This document shows, one piece after another, positions 34,933 through 43,970 of a stretch of DNA of 64,000 nucleotides (the stretch's first letter is position 1; each line of letters opens with the position of its first letter). Origin of the DNA: Paenibacillus mendelii (GTDB taxonomy: Bacteria; Bacillota; Bacilli; Paenibacillales; Paenibacillaceae); contig NZ_JANHOF010000011.1 of the NCBI RefSeq assembly GCF_024498075.1, forward strand, positions 155,863 through 219,862, in the 5' to 3' direction. Both the position numbers and the translations under genes were made by a program. A model generated the notes under the pieces. It was not told where the DNA came from. It saw only the letters and a program-made list of their open reading frames with translations, and ran no database searches.

Positions 34933-37491
34933 ATGTTCCCTCCGAACCGTACCGCCCGCCTGATCGACCGGGCTACAGGCAACCTGTATTACTTCGGCGT
35001 CCATGCCGGCGATGATTCCTGCAATTTCGTGGCCAGTCCGACGGAGCTCGGCGTCGTTGACGATCGCGACCGTTCCTTGCCGGTTCCGGGCTATGGCTCC
35101 GTGTTCGTAGCCTGTCGGCAAGAGCAATCATCCCTGGCCTCGGCCGCTTCCGAATCGCGATGGCTGGATTTCCGGCCCGTCGGTGAGTCGGACGATTATG
35201 CGAGCGATCACGGCGGCCTTGCCGTCCGCAAGTCTTTTCGGCAATCGGATGACCTGCTCTATATGGAAATCGTCCTCTCCAATCCTTCATCCTCCGCGCT
35301 GCGCATCGATGAATTGGCCGTTTCCGTGCCCGTGAACAACAACTATACCGATTTTCGCTACAGGCCTTCTTACATGTACGAGAAGAGAGTTTACGAGCAT
35401 ATTTATCCCGGCGGCACCTCAGGCTACCAGATTATGCAGCGTTTAAACGGTGAAGCTCCGCTGGCGTACGCCATCCCGTTGAAAGAAACTTCTTTCGAGC
35501 ATACCGCGCATCTCCCCGGAACGACCGCGCTTGTCAGGGAAGGCATTCCCAATCATTCCTGGCCGGGCAGCAGCGTCATTTATTTGCATGCCGGAGGATA
35601 TATGGAGAGGAACGGCTTCCAGGAAATCATGGGACGCGGTACCGCCACAAGCCGGCTGCTCCTTCCCGGAGAAGAAGCGTCCTATCTGATTGAGATCGGC
35701 ATGACCGACGGCATGGAAAGCTTTCGCTCCCTTCTGGCCGAACGGGGAAAGCTTGCCGTGACCGCCATTCCGGCGATGGTATCGCCGATCGACAGTCCCT
35801 TCACGCTTCTCGTCCGGTCGAGATCCACCGTCTCGCTGGAGCCTTCGGACCGCTACTCGGCCATTCTCTTAGGCAGCAGCGGCGACCGGCATTCGTTCAG
35901 GCTGGAATTCCACGAGCCAGGCGAGCATGCGATAACGATCCGTCATGCTGAAGGCGGCTCCGCTCCGGTCCTCATCCGCATTACCGAGCCCGTGAAGGAG
36001 CTTGTTCGTAGACGCGCGGACTTTATCGCCCGTCATCAGGTTTACCGTAAGGAAGGCGACGCGCTGAACGGCGCGATTCTATGCTACAGCCGACGGGAGT
36101 TCATCGGCAATCGGCCCTATCCCCAGGGCATTCTGGCTCAGGAAGACGATATTTGGGGCAGTGGCTCCTACGAGGGCGGCATTACCGAAGCGATGTTCGT
36201 GGCGATCAAGAATGCGACCGACCCGGAGCCGGGTGAGATCGCGGTCCTTGAAGCCTATGTTCGCGACTACGTGCGGCGCTATTTGCAGAACCCCGAGACG
36301 AATGAAGTGTTCTGGTGGTGCGGCAATTTCAACTCGGTCCGCTCCTTCGATTACATGCATGTCGCGAATTTGTACTATTACATGCACGTCATCGCCAAAA
36401 CTTATCAAGCGACCGAATTATACGACTCGAACGAGTATTTGCTGCTGGCCTACTCCACGCTGATGAAGATGTTCGAGCGGGCCCGGAAGATGGATCTTGT
36501 CGTCGGCAACATGGGGGGAGATGTCATGTTCCGCACGCTTCACGCCATGGAGGATATCTACGTTGCGGAGTATTACGAGCTGCTGCTTCGGGTCAACGAA
36601 TTTCAACGTAATCTGTTCGAGCACAACGTACCCTTCGGTTCTGAGTGCGCCTACGACAACACCGGCTATGAGATGGCCATGACGATGGCCGATGCCTATG
36701 ACGATACCGCCTGGATGGAACGGCTCGCCAAGATCATGCTAGCAGTCCGCGGCGAACAGCCCGTCTGGTGGTGGCACGGAAGCGATATCCGCTGGTGGGA
36801 CGCGGAGCGGGACTTTAGCGAGTGCTGCCATCATTATACGTCTCCGCTCAACTCCGGCGGTCTCCTTCGGGCGCTGGAGCGCGGCCTTCTGCCGATCGGG
36901 CATGAGACGCTATCCACCATCCACGGCGGTACGCTGGGAGCTTTCAGCAAAATCCACGCCGACGGGACCGGGAGCATGAGCTACTGTTGGGAGCAGGAAT
37001 CATCCAATTTCGGATTCCATGCCTTCAGTGGGGATATCGGTCTCGGACTGTTTGGGGCGTTGACCGACTTCGGCGCCTACGTATACCAACCGGCAGGCGA
37101 GGCATCGCAAGGCTACTTATGCGATGCGCGCGATGACGCGGAAAGCGGCATGCTCGACGTTAGACCGGCGAGCGGAGCGGGCAATCGGATCGCGTGGCAT
37201 CTTGCGGATGCGGAAGGCGGCGCAAGTCGAGGCAGAGTCGCTCTGACGGCAGGCTTCATCGAGCGGCTGCTATGGAACCGGCGAGCCGGTACGATAGAGA
37301 TTGACGTGCATAACGACACTTCGTATGCATATCGCAACGAAATCGCGTTCATGCTCCCCATACCTCTGCACATGGAGCTGACGGTGAACGGCCAGAGAAC
37401 ACTTTTGCGTAAAATAGCCGATCATGAAGCGAAGGCTTCATTCGCGATCGGCTCGGGAGAACGGGTCTCCATCGTGCTGAAAGTTCGGTAG
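34933..37491 (+). CDS. Large glycosidase-like protein (DUF5695-like, predicted six-hairpin C-terminus)
   Basis: 852 residues from ATG 34933, nine bases after AAGGAG. No signal peptide. N-terminal beta-sandwich (TARLIDRATGNLYYFGVH, LYMEIVLSNPSSSALRIDELAVSVPVNN), C-terminal helical part rich in Trp/Tyr (NPETNEVFWWCGNFNSVRSFDYMHVANLYYYMHVIAK, PVWWWHGSDIRWWDAERDFSECCHHYTSPLNSGG, SFGFHAFSGDIGLGLFG-type), as in alpha/alpha toroid hydrolases and lyases. I recall such an architecture as DUF5695. Cytosolic, so would act on imported oligosaccharides. Confidence 0.6.
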   Translation: MFPPNRTARLIDRATGNLYYFGVHAGDDSCNFVASPTELGVVDDRDRSLPVPGYGSVFVACRQEQSSLASAASESRWLDFRPVGESDDYASDHGGLAVRKSFRQSDDLLYMEIVLSNPSSSALRIDELAVSVPVNNNYTDFRYRPSYMYEKRVYEHIYPGGTSGYQIMQRLNGEAPLAYAIPLKETSFEHTAHLPGTTALVREGIPNHSWPGSSVIYLHAGGYMERNGFQEIMGRGTATSRLLLPGEEASYLIEIGMTDGMESFRSLLAERGKLAVTAIPAMVSPIDSPFTLLVRSRSTVSLEPSDRYSAILLGSSGDRHSFRLEFHEPGEHAITIRHAEGGSAPVLIRITEPVKELVRRRADFIARHQVYRKEGDALNGAILCYSRREFIGNRPYPQGILAQEDDIWGSGSYEGGITEAMFVAIKNATDPEPGEIAVLEAYVRDYVRRYLQNPETNEVFWWCGNFNSVRSFDYMHVANLYYYMHVIAKTYQATELYDSNEYLLLAYSTLMKMFERARKMDLVVGNMGGDVMFRTLHAMEDIYVAEYYELLLRVNEFQRNLFEHNVPFGSECAYDNTGYEMAMTMADAYDDTAWMERLAKIMLAVRGEQPVWWWHGSDIRWWDAERDFSECCHHYTSPLNSGGLLRALERGLLPIGHETLSTIHGGTLGAFSKIHADGTGSMSYCWEQESSNFGFHAFSGDIGLGLFGALTDFGAYVYQPAGEASQGYLCDARDDAESGMLDVRPASGAGNRIAWHLADAEGGASRGRVALTAGFIERLLWNRRAGTIEIDVHNDTSYAYRNEIAFMLPIPLHMELTVNGQRTLLRKIADHEAKASFAIGSGERVSIVLKVR

Positions 37492-37511
37492 AACAAACGC
37501 GTTACTTAAGA

Positions 37512-37552
37512 AACAAGCGCCATCCCGTTCATGGAACGGGATGGCGCTTGTT
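37512..37552. terminator. Bidirectional terminator with perfect 19-bp arms
   Basis: AACAAGCGCCATCCCGTTC and its exact complement around a 3-base loop, placed between the convergent ends of the genes at 37491 and 37565. Confidence 0.85.
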
Positions 37553-37564
37553 CGTTTCTTGCAC

Positions 37565-39199
37565 TTACAAGCTGGGCCGGCCGGCGATGCCGGGCAGCGC
37601 CTGCTTCCACTTCCGCGCTTGCTCGATTACCGCTTGCGCGGCCTCGGCATGTTCCGCGATCGTATCCGAAACGATGGACAGCGTCGGGATCAATTCCGGA
37701 CACTCCCCTTCGGGCAGCCCGACAGCCCAGCGCCAGGACCACTCGTGCACGCCGGCCGATCCCCGGCCCGGGGCCGGATGGGCCAGATAATGCGATTGCC
37801 TCGCATATCGGTACAGCGCCTGCTCGTACGCTCCGGGACCTCCGGCTTCATGGAACAAGCCGAACGTTCCCCATAACGCATCGTAGCTGTTCTCCCCGAA
37901 CAGCAGCAAGCCGGGGTAGCGGGCTTTCATCTCGTCTGCCCACGCTACCGTCCCCTCGTAAGGCGAATACCGCGGATCGTTCGCCCAGAAGCTCGAGATA
38001 TCCAGAAAGATGCCGTCGACCCCGTATTCGTCCACCAATTGAGTGGCTCGCTCGATCATATGCCGCCGAAAGTCGGGATGACCCATATTGGCGAGCGCGC
38101 TGTCGTTCTCAACGGCCAGGTCGTAATCCCAGTCCACCCAGTTAATCCGGCATTCGTGGCCCCATTCGTCGCGCACGGCCGCGTCCTGCAAGCCCAGCTG
38201 CTCGGCGAACCGCAAATTCAGCGCGTTCGCTCCGAGCATGGGCACGACGCGGATGCCCAGGAGACGGGCTTTGGCCGTAAGACGCTTGAATCCTTCCGCC
38301 CCGCCCATGAACGGACTCGGTTCGTATTGCGGATAATTATAATAATAACGGCCGTCCCAGGCCGGCAGAAACGCGAGCACCTCACGTCCGGGGATCCGCT
38401 CCGCGATCCATTCCAGCGCGCGTTCCATATCGGCGTACGTGTTGAACACATGCCCTGTCCAATGCTCGCCGTGCAGCGTCACGATCAAGCGGATACCGCC
38501 CAGCCAGTCCGGAATGTCGGTACGCCTTTCAAACGGCACCAGATGAAAGCGATCCTCCAGATCGCGGCATCGTTCAGCGATGACGGCGGCCCGATTGGCG
38601 CATCGGCCGATATGCCAGGGCGGCGAGACGATCTCTTGGCTCCGGAAACGCTTGTCTTCCTCATGAGCCAGATCAAGCACGTACGTCTCCAGATACGGAT
38701 CGTAATGTACGGCAAAACCTTTTCCTCTCACCCGGTCGTCCTTGGTCATGGCGTACCATTCGGCGCCCGACGCTTCTTCTGCGAAGACAAGCGGCATCTT
38801 CATGCCGAAGCCGGGATACCGTTTCGCCCGAATGGCGCGATGGGGTCCGATGGCTTCCCGCTTATCCTGGTCGTAGGTCAATGCCGCGATATCGATGCCG
38901 AATACCTCGACCAGCATCGATTTGCAGACTTCGCCGCCATGCTTGCCCCTGGCGCTTATGATATAGCGTCCGTCCCGGCCGCGAACGATTTCCAGCTCGA
39001 TTTCCCCGTCCGCCTTCCGTTGGTTGCCCGCCCAGCACAAGCCGTCCGCCCTCATCACGGTCCGGCGCTCGTCCCCGGTGATCGCGACGCGATCGGGATC
39101 GGGAGCGTAGACGTTCGATTCCGTGTATAACCGGACGGCAAACCGCAGCTCTCCCAAAGCGACGAGCGTGTCGCCGAAATCATAACCAATCGTATACAA
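37565..39199 (-). CDS. TIM-barrel glycosidase-like protein
   Basis: 544 residues, TTG start 39199 seven bases after GAGGAGG. N-terminal beta-rich part (GDFGDTLVALGELRFAVRLY-like), then a barrel: WLGGIRLIVTLHGEHW, REVLAFLPAWDGRYYYNYPQYEPSP, GIRVVPMLGANALN, GVDGIFLDISSFWANDPRY and GLLLFGENSYDALWG, where the Asp and Glu are candidate catalytic acids. Similar to DUF6259/GH36-clan proteins by layout. No signal peptide. First gene reported on the minus strand after the transport genes, so probably degrades the imported sugar. Confidence 0.65.
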   Translation of the reverse strand: MYTIGYDFGDTLVALGELRFAVRLYTESNVYAPDPDRVAITGDERRTVMRADGLCWAGNQRKADGEIELEIVRGRDGRYIISARGKHGGEVCKSMLVEVFGIDIAALTYDQDKREAIGPHRAIRAKRYPGFGMKMPLVFAEEASGAEWYAMTKDDRVRGKGFAVHYDPYLETYVLDLAHEEDKRFRSQEIVSPPWHIGRCANRAAVIAERCRDLEDRFHLVPFERRTDIPDWLGGIRLIVTLHGEHWTGHVFNTYADMERALEWIAERIPGREVLAFLPAWDGRYYYNYPQYEPSPFMGGAEGFKRLTAKARLLGIRVVPMLGANALNLRFAEQLGLQDAAVRDEWGHECRINWVDWDYDLAVENDSALANMGHPDFRRHMIERATQLVDEYGVDGIFLDISSFWANDPRYSPYEGTVAWADEMKARYPGLLLFGENSYDALWGTFGLFHEAGGPGAYEQALYRYARQSHYLAHPAPGRGSAGVHEWSWRWAVGLPEGECPELIPTLSIVSDTIAEHAEAAQAVIEQARKWKQALPGIAGRPSL

Positions 39200-39245
39200 G
39201 CGTTGTCCTCCTCATCGAATCCGCCCTCCCTCATTGAGGCGCGGC

Positions 39246-40079
39246 CTATCCCTTAATTCCCGTCAAGCTGATGCCCTCGATAAAATAGTTCTGGCCGACA
39301 AAGAAGACGACGATGGCCGGCACTACCATTATAGCCGATGCAGCCATGACCAGGTTCCAATCCGTCGAATACAATCCCTGCAATTGAAGCAGGCCTAGCG
39401 CGAGCGTAAATTTGCTTTCCTCGTTCAGAAAAATAAGCGGTCCGAAGAAATCGTTCCAGACGCTCATGAACGTAAAGAACGAAATGACGATAAGCGCCGG
39501 CTTGACGAGCGGAAGCATGATTTTGACATAAATTTGAGTGAAACCCGCCCCGTCGATCAGCGCAGACTCATCCAATTCCTTCGGAATGCCCATGAAAAAC
39601 TGCCGCATCAAAAAGATGTTGAATGCCCCTCCCCCGAACCAGGCCGGCAGCGTTAACGGCCAGAACGTATTGATCGCCTTCAGCTCGGACCACAGGATGA
39701 AGGTCGGGATAAGCGTGACGGCGGAAGGCAGCATCATCGTCGACAAGATGAGCGCGAACCAGACGTTCTTGAACGGAAACCGCAGACGCGCGAAACTGTA
39801 TCCGCACATGCTGCTCGTCACGACGACGCCCGCCATGACCGGAATCAGGATGAAGACCGTATTTTTCAAATAGCGGCCAAACGGAATGATCGAGAAAACG
39901 TCGGCGTAATTTTGCCACAGCCATTGATCGGGCAGCAGCTTGGGAGGAAACAGGAACATTTCGTCGGTTCGCATCAGCGAGCTGCGGATCAGCCAGAAGA
40001 ACGGAACGACGGCAAGCAAGGCAAACAGGACGAGCAGAATCATGGCGAATATCCGTCCGAGCTTCACGTTATTTGCCAC
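39246..40079 (-). CDS. Carbohydrate ABC transporter permease, MalG-like
   Basis: 277 residues, six helices. EAA loop ELDESALIDGAGFTQIYVKIMLPLVKPAL, and opening IFAMILLVLFALLAVVPFFWLIRSSLM with the typical FFPPKLLPDQW-like loop. Overlaps the stop of the upstream permease by 11 bases. Together with 40069-40974 forms the membrane channel of a CUT1 importer; no ATPase gene is present nearby, so a shared MsmX-type ATPase is expected. Confidence 0.92.
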   Translation of the reverse strand: MANNVKLGRIFAMILLVLFALLAVVPFFWLIRSSLMRTDEMFLFPPKLLPDQWLWQNYADVFSIIPFGRYLKNTVFILIPVMAGVVVTSSMCGYSFARLRFPFKNVWFALILSTMMLPSAVTLIPTFILWSELKAINTFWPLTLPAWFGGGAFNIFLMRQFFMGIPKELDESALIDGAGFTQIYVKIMLPLVKPALIVISFFTFMSVWNDFFGPLIFLNEESKFTLALGLLQLQGLYSTDWNLVMAASAIMVVPAIVVFFVGQNYFIEGISLTGIKG

Positions 40080-40974
40080 CTCCGTAATAAACCCAGCTGT
40101 TCGAGCTTCTGAATACGACAGCCGTCAGCAGGGCGATCAGCAGGAACAGGATCCAGGCCAAGGCGCTCGCATAGCCGAAATGATTGCTTTGAAAGGCTTC
40201 CCTGTAAATCAAATAAACGTAGAATAGCGTTCCGTTGTTCGGTCCTCCCCCGGTCATGACGAACGCTTGCGTGAACGCCTGCAGAGAACCGATCAACCCC
40301 ATGATCAGATTAAAGAAGATGACCGGTGAAATCATCGGAATCGTCACGAAGCGAAATTTATGCCAAGCGTTGCCTCCATCGATGTCCACTGCCTCAAGCA
40401 AATGCTTCGGAACGTCCTGCAGGCCAGCGAGTATAATGAGCGCCGCTCCCCCGCAGCCCCATACCCCCATTAGGATCAACGAGGGAATAACGGTCGTTTC
40501 GTCATAAATCCACATTAACGAAGGCAGCCCCACGGTCTTCAGGATGGCGTTGAACAAACCGAAATCCGGGTTGAACAGCCATACCCACAACATGCTGGCA
40601 GCGACGGCGGGCACGATGGTTGGGAGATAAAATACTGTGCGGAAGATCGCCTGGCCTTTGATCTCCATATTCATCAGCAGGGCGACGGCGATCGAAGCCA
40701 GCATTGTGACCAAGACGCTGCCCAGGGCAAAATAGACCGTGACGAGCAGCGATTTTTTGAAAAACAGATCATCGGTCAATATCTCCCGGTAATTGTCCAG
40801 GCCGACCCACTGCGCGCCGCCGATAATCTCCCAATCGGTCAGGCTGATCGCCAAGCTGGCGACCATCGGACCAATCGTCCAGAGGAGCAAGCCGAGAATG
40901 GCCGGCATGGCGAACAAATAACCGGCAACGGCCTCCCTCTTCTTCAACTGCGGTCTCCTCGGCGCTTTATTCAT
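40069..40974 (-). CDS. Carbohydrate ABC transporter permease, MalF-like
   Basis: 301 residues: AVAGYLFAMPAILGLLLWTIGPMVASLAISLTDW start, WVGLDNYREILTDD loop, six helices and EAA loop HLLEAVDIDGGNAWHKFRFVTIPMISPV. Overlaps the binding-protein gene's end by 8 bases and the MalG-like gene's start by 11, indicating coupled translation. Confidence 0.92.
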   Translation of the reverse strand: MNKAPRRPQLKKREAVAGYLFAMPAILGLLLWTIGPMVASLAISLTDWEIIGGAQWVGLDNYREILTDDLFFKKSLLVTVYFALGSVLVTMLASIAVALLMNMEIKGQAIFRTVFYLPTIVPAVAASMLWVWLFNPDFGLFNAILKTVGLPSLMWIYDETTVIPSLILMGVWGCGGAALIILAGLQDVPKHLLEAVDIDGGNAWHKFRFVTIPMISPVIFFNLIMGLIGSLQAFTQAFVMTGGGPNNGTLFYVYLIYREAFQSNHFGYASALAWILFLLIALLTAVVFRSSNSWVYYGGGK

Positions 40975-42390
40975 ACAGGTACTTGTCCTTCTTCAGCTTC
41001 GGGATGATGGCGTTTTTGACGATATCCTCCGCCCGTTTCTTTCCCAGCCACAGCTGATCAAGCTCCGGATTGATGACCATGAAAGCCTCCATGTCTTCCC
41101 AATAATACGAGTGATTTTGTTTTGTATGGTTCAATCCATAGTCGATGACGGCCGTTTTGTACTCGTCGGGATGAACAGGATTGTCCATCCATCGCTTGAT
41201 CCGTTCCGCATCCGTATACCATTGTTCCTCGTTGGGCATCCATAAGCCCCCGGCGATCAAATCGATGCTGTTCTCGGGATTCATGATGTAGGTGTACACC
41301 TCTTCGACTTGCGCCTTGTATTTCTTCGTCCGTTCCGTGTCGAAGACGATGACCGGCTCGCCGAAATTCGTCGTGACCGGCGTCTTGAACTTCGGCAGCA
41401 CGCCGATGCCGAGGTTCAGCTTCTTGTCCGTCATCGCTTTACCGAGCACCTGGAGCGACCATTGGCCGCTGATCGACATTGCGATGCGTTTCGTCAGCAA
41501 CGCCGTGTCCTCCGAGGGAATCGTGGACATCTGGGACGGCTTCGGCATCACCTGGTGAACATACATCAGATCGGCGATCGCCTGTAGCGCCTCGATCGAT
41601 TCGGGGGAGCCGATTCCGAACGCCGAGACGTCGTCCGACACGACGCCGGTGCCGTTGCTGAACAGGGCCGCCGGGTAAAATTGTCCGATGTTCTGGATGT
41701 TGACGCCGAACGTCCGGATATTGTCCGCATCGAAGCCGTCATCGCGCCGGGGTGCTTCCCGTTCCGGTCCGTCGTCAGCTTCTTAGCGGCCGCCACGAAT
41801 TCGTCCCAGGTCCAGGCGGTATCCGCAGCTGCCGGAGGATACGGAACGGTCGCTTCGTCGAACAGATCCTTGTTGTAGTTCAGCATCAGAATTTCATTGG
41901 CGACGCCGGCGCCGATAATCGATCCGTCGCTTTTCCGGAAGAGGACGGAATCGAGCTTTTTGCCGATTTTACCGCCGTTGTAGAGATCGGAAAGATCGGC
42001 TATTTTGCCGTTCTTCACCCAAACCGCCAAATTGCCGGATGGAAAATAGCCCAGATCGGGCAGCGTATCGTAGGATGCCATCGTATTCAATTTCGTCACG
42101 TAATCCTGCGCGATGTGCATCCCCTCCACCTGGATGTCCGGGTGCGCCCCGTTGAACTTGTCGAGCATCGCTTCCATCGACTTTTTCTCTTCGGGACCGC
42201 CCCAGTAGGAAAACTTGATCTTGACGGCTTCCTTCGAGCTCTCCTTCGAAGCGCTTTCATTTTCTGCCCGATTCGTCGTGCTGCCGGGGTCGCCCGCCTT
42301 CCCTCCGGCCGCTCCCGCGCATCCCGCCATCAGGCTCAAGACAAGGCAAACCAGCGCAACCAGCATCCCGGCTTTCATTTTTACTCGCAT
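40967..42390 (-). pseudogene. Sugar-binding lipoprotein of the ABC importer, one frameshift
   Basis: ATG 42390 seven bases after AGGAGG gives a lipoprotein signal (MLVALVCLVLSLMAGCAG) and a normal family 1 binding domain (KIKFSYWGGPEEKKSMEAML, DEFVAAAKKLTTDRNGKHPG). Near 41752 the frame shifts by one base: RDDGFDADNIRTFGVNIQNIGQFYPAAL is open in the next frame and joins to the ORF ending 40967 (IAMSISGQWSLQVLG, AGGLWMPNEEQWYTDAERIKRWMD). Both halves look undamaged otherwise. Without frame correction the importer has no binding protein. Confidence 0.85.
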
Positions 42391-42589
42391 CCCATGACCT
42401 CCTGTTTATGATTAAGATAAATGCCCCCTAAAGATATCACCTGTCCCCTTTTTTTGCAGTATACCGAGAACGATAATAGGTGGCGGATTCCGACCATCGT
42501 TATGGGAGACCGGCTTCGTCGGCTTTCGCGTTTGACCCGCCATGCCCGGCGACTGCGATCCCGGGTGGCGAATGCCGACCTATGAAGAA

Positions 42590-42630
42590 AGCTCTGCCGG
42601 CATAGGTCCTGCAGAGCTCGTTCGCTTTTT
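42590..42630 (+). terminator. Hairpin in the 42.4-42.8 kb intergenic region
   Basis: AGCTCTGC / GCAGAGCT arms with a partly paired 13-base loop, followed within 8 bases by CTTTTTT on the plus strand. No gene lies directly before it; the 460-bp intergenic region holds nothing else recognised apart from the operator at 42762. Confidence 0.45.
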
Positions 42631-42761
42631 TCGAGTGCGTGGTGAATGCCGTTGCTCCCGCTCTTCCGTCAAGCCGGCGGGCTGGTGCTGCATCCGAAAT
42701 GATGTAATGCGTGATCGCGAGAACCAACAATGTGCTATTTCCACGTTACACTCACCTTTTG

Positions 42762-42792
42762 GTAAGTACCTGTACTAAAAGTGCATACTTAC
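42762..42792. promoter_or_regulatory. Candidate HxlR operator (copy 2)
   Basis: GTAAGTA-N17-TACTTAC, perfect arms, with AGTAC-CT-GTACT nested inside. 60 bases before the oxidoreductase start. Shares the TACTTA/TAAGTA core with the boxes upstream of the first oxidoreductase. Confidence 0.6.
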
Positions 42793-42851
42793 AATATCGC
42801 AGCGACCACTTTATACTCAATAAATAAATCATGCTCAAGGAGGACGAATCT

Positions 42852-43409
42852 TTGAATACTCTTGTAATCGTTACGCACCCAAGCCTGGAAACATCCGTCA
42901 TCAACAAGCGATGGGTAGAAGAACTCAAGCAATACCCGGATAAGTACACCGTTCACGAATTGCACAAGGTGTATCCGAACGGAATCATTGATGTGGAAAA
43001 AGAACAGCAGCTCATTGAATTGCACAGCAATCTTGTCTTACAATTCCCGGTCTATTGGTTTAATTGTCCGCCGCTCCTAAAAAAATGGCTTGACGATGTT
43101 TTGGCTTATGGATGGGCTTACGGTTCAAATGGAGGCGATAAATTAAAGAACCGTAAAATTGCATTAGCGGTATCAGCCGGCATTAAGAAAGAAGATTATC
43201 GGGAAGACGGAAGGTATCGCTACACGCTCGCACAGATACTAACTCCGTTTGAAACGACCTTCCTCTATTGCGGTGCAGATTATCGATCATTTTATGCTTA
43301 TTATGGCCAAGAGGATGAACCCGGCGGAAACGTGCCCGGTATGGAACAAGGGCCTAGCGCATTGGAAACAAATGTGCAAGATTATTTGAAGTTCATAGAC
43401 GGCCTGTGA
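42852..43409 (+). CDS. NAD(P)H quinone-reductase-like flavodoxin-fold protein (copy 2)
   Basis: 185 residues from TTG 42852, eight bases after AGGAGG. NTLVIVTHPSLETSVINKRWVEEL, NLVLQFPVYWFNCPPLLKKWLDDVLAYGWAYG and ALAVSAGIKKEDY show the same KefF/MdaB-type fold as the protein at 30525, to which it is clearly related (IDVEKEQQLIELH vs NIDVDKEQQLLLA). Convergent with an HxlR gene. Confidence 0.92.
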   Translation: MNTLVIVTHPSLETSVINKRWVEELKQYPDKYTVHELHKVYPNGIIDVEKEQQLIELHSNLVLQFPVYWFNCPPLLKKWLDDVLAYGWAYGSNGGDKLKNRKIALAVSAGIKKEDYREDGRYRYTLAQILTPFETTFLYCGADYRSFYAYYGQEDEPGGNVPGMEQGPSALETNVQDYLKFIDGL

Positions 43410-43434
43410 TGGGCTACATGAATGAAGGTATAAA

Positions 43435-43469
43435 AAAGAAGTATTCCCTTGTTTAGGAAATACTTCTTT
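43435..43469. terminator. Bidirectional terminator between oxidoreductase and HxlR gene
   Basis: AAAGAAGTATT / AATACTTCTTT stem around a short loop with A and T runs; between convergent genes. Confidence 0.7.
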
Positions 43470-43484
43470 GGATATAACATGACG

Positions 43485-43862
43485 TCACGCTTCCAGCAGT
43501 ACCGCTTCCGGAGCCGGCTTGCTCATACTGTTCTTCTCTCCCCACTCGCACAATAGATGCAAGACAGGAATGAGGGATAGTCCGCGTTCAGATAAGGTGT
43601 ATTCGACTTTGGGGGGAATTTGAGGATATTCCGTGCGAACGATAAGATCATCCGCCTCCAGCTCCTTCAACATGATGCTTAGCGTTTTAAAGGATATGGA
43701 GCCGATACTTCGTTTTAGCTCATTATGCCGCATCACCTTATTTTCAGACAGCCAGTACAGGATGATCATCTTATACTTGCCTCCGATCAGGGATAACGTA
43801 TACCCAAAGCCGGTGTCTTGGGGGTTTACGCCTGTCGGAACACAGGTTTCGGTTTCGCGCAC
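43485..43862 (-). CDS. HxlR-family transcriptional regulator (copy 2)
   Basis: About 125 residues from GTG 43862, which has GGAG upstream; the ATG at 43910 has none. ETCVPTGVNPQDTGFGYTLSLIGGKYKMIILYWLSENKVMRHNELKRSIGSISFKTLSIMLKELEADDLIVRTEYPQIPPKVEYTLSERG. Has an N-terminal Cys (TCVPTG) in the position of the redox-sensing Cys of YodB/HypR-type regulators, unlike copy 1. Likely represses the convergent oxidoreductase. Confidence 0.88.
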   Translation of the reverse strand: MRETETCVPTGVNPQDTGFGYTLSLIGGKYKMIILYWLSENKVMRHNELKRSIGSISFKTLSIMLKELEADDLIVRTEYPQIPPKVEYTLSERGLSLIPVLHLLCEWGEKNSMSKPAPEAVLLEA

Positions 43863-43970
43863 AAGCTCCACTCTCCTTCTGAACGGTTTCGTTACTCGTG
43901 TACGAATCATTTTATCACAAAAACAATCCTAAATAGAGAGTTTGAGAACGAATTCCCGCAGGGATAGTAA

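Noticed and set aside
38039..39130. 363-residue plus-strand ORF
   Set aside because: Antisense shadow of the TIM-barrel protein in GC-rich DNA; Arg/His-rich with no domain.
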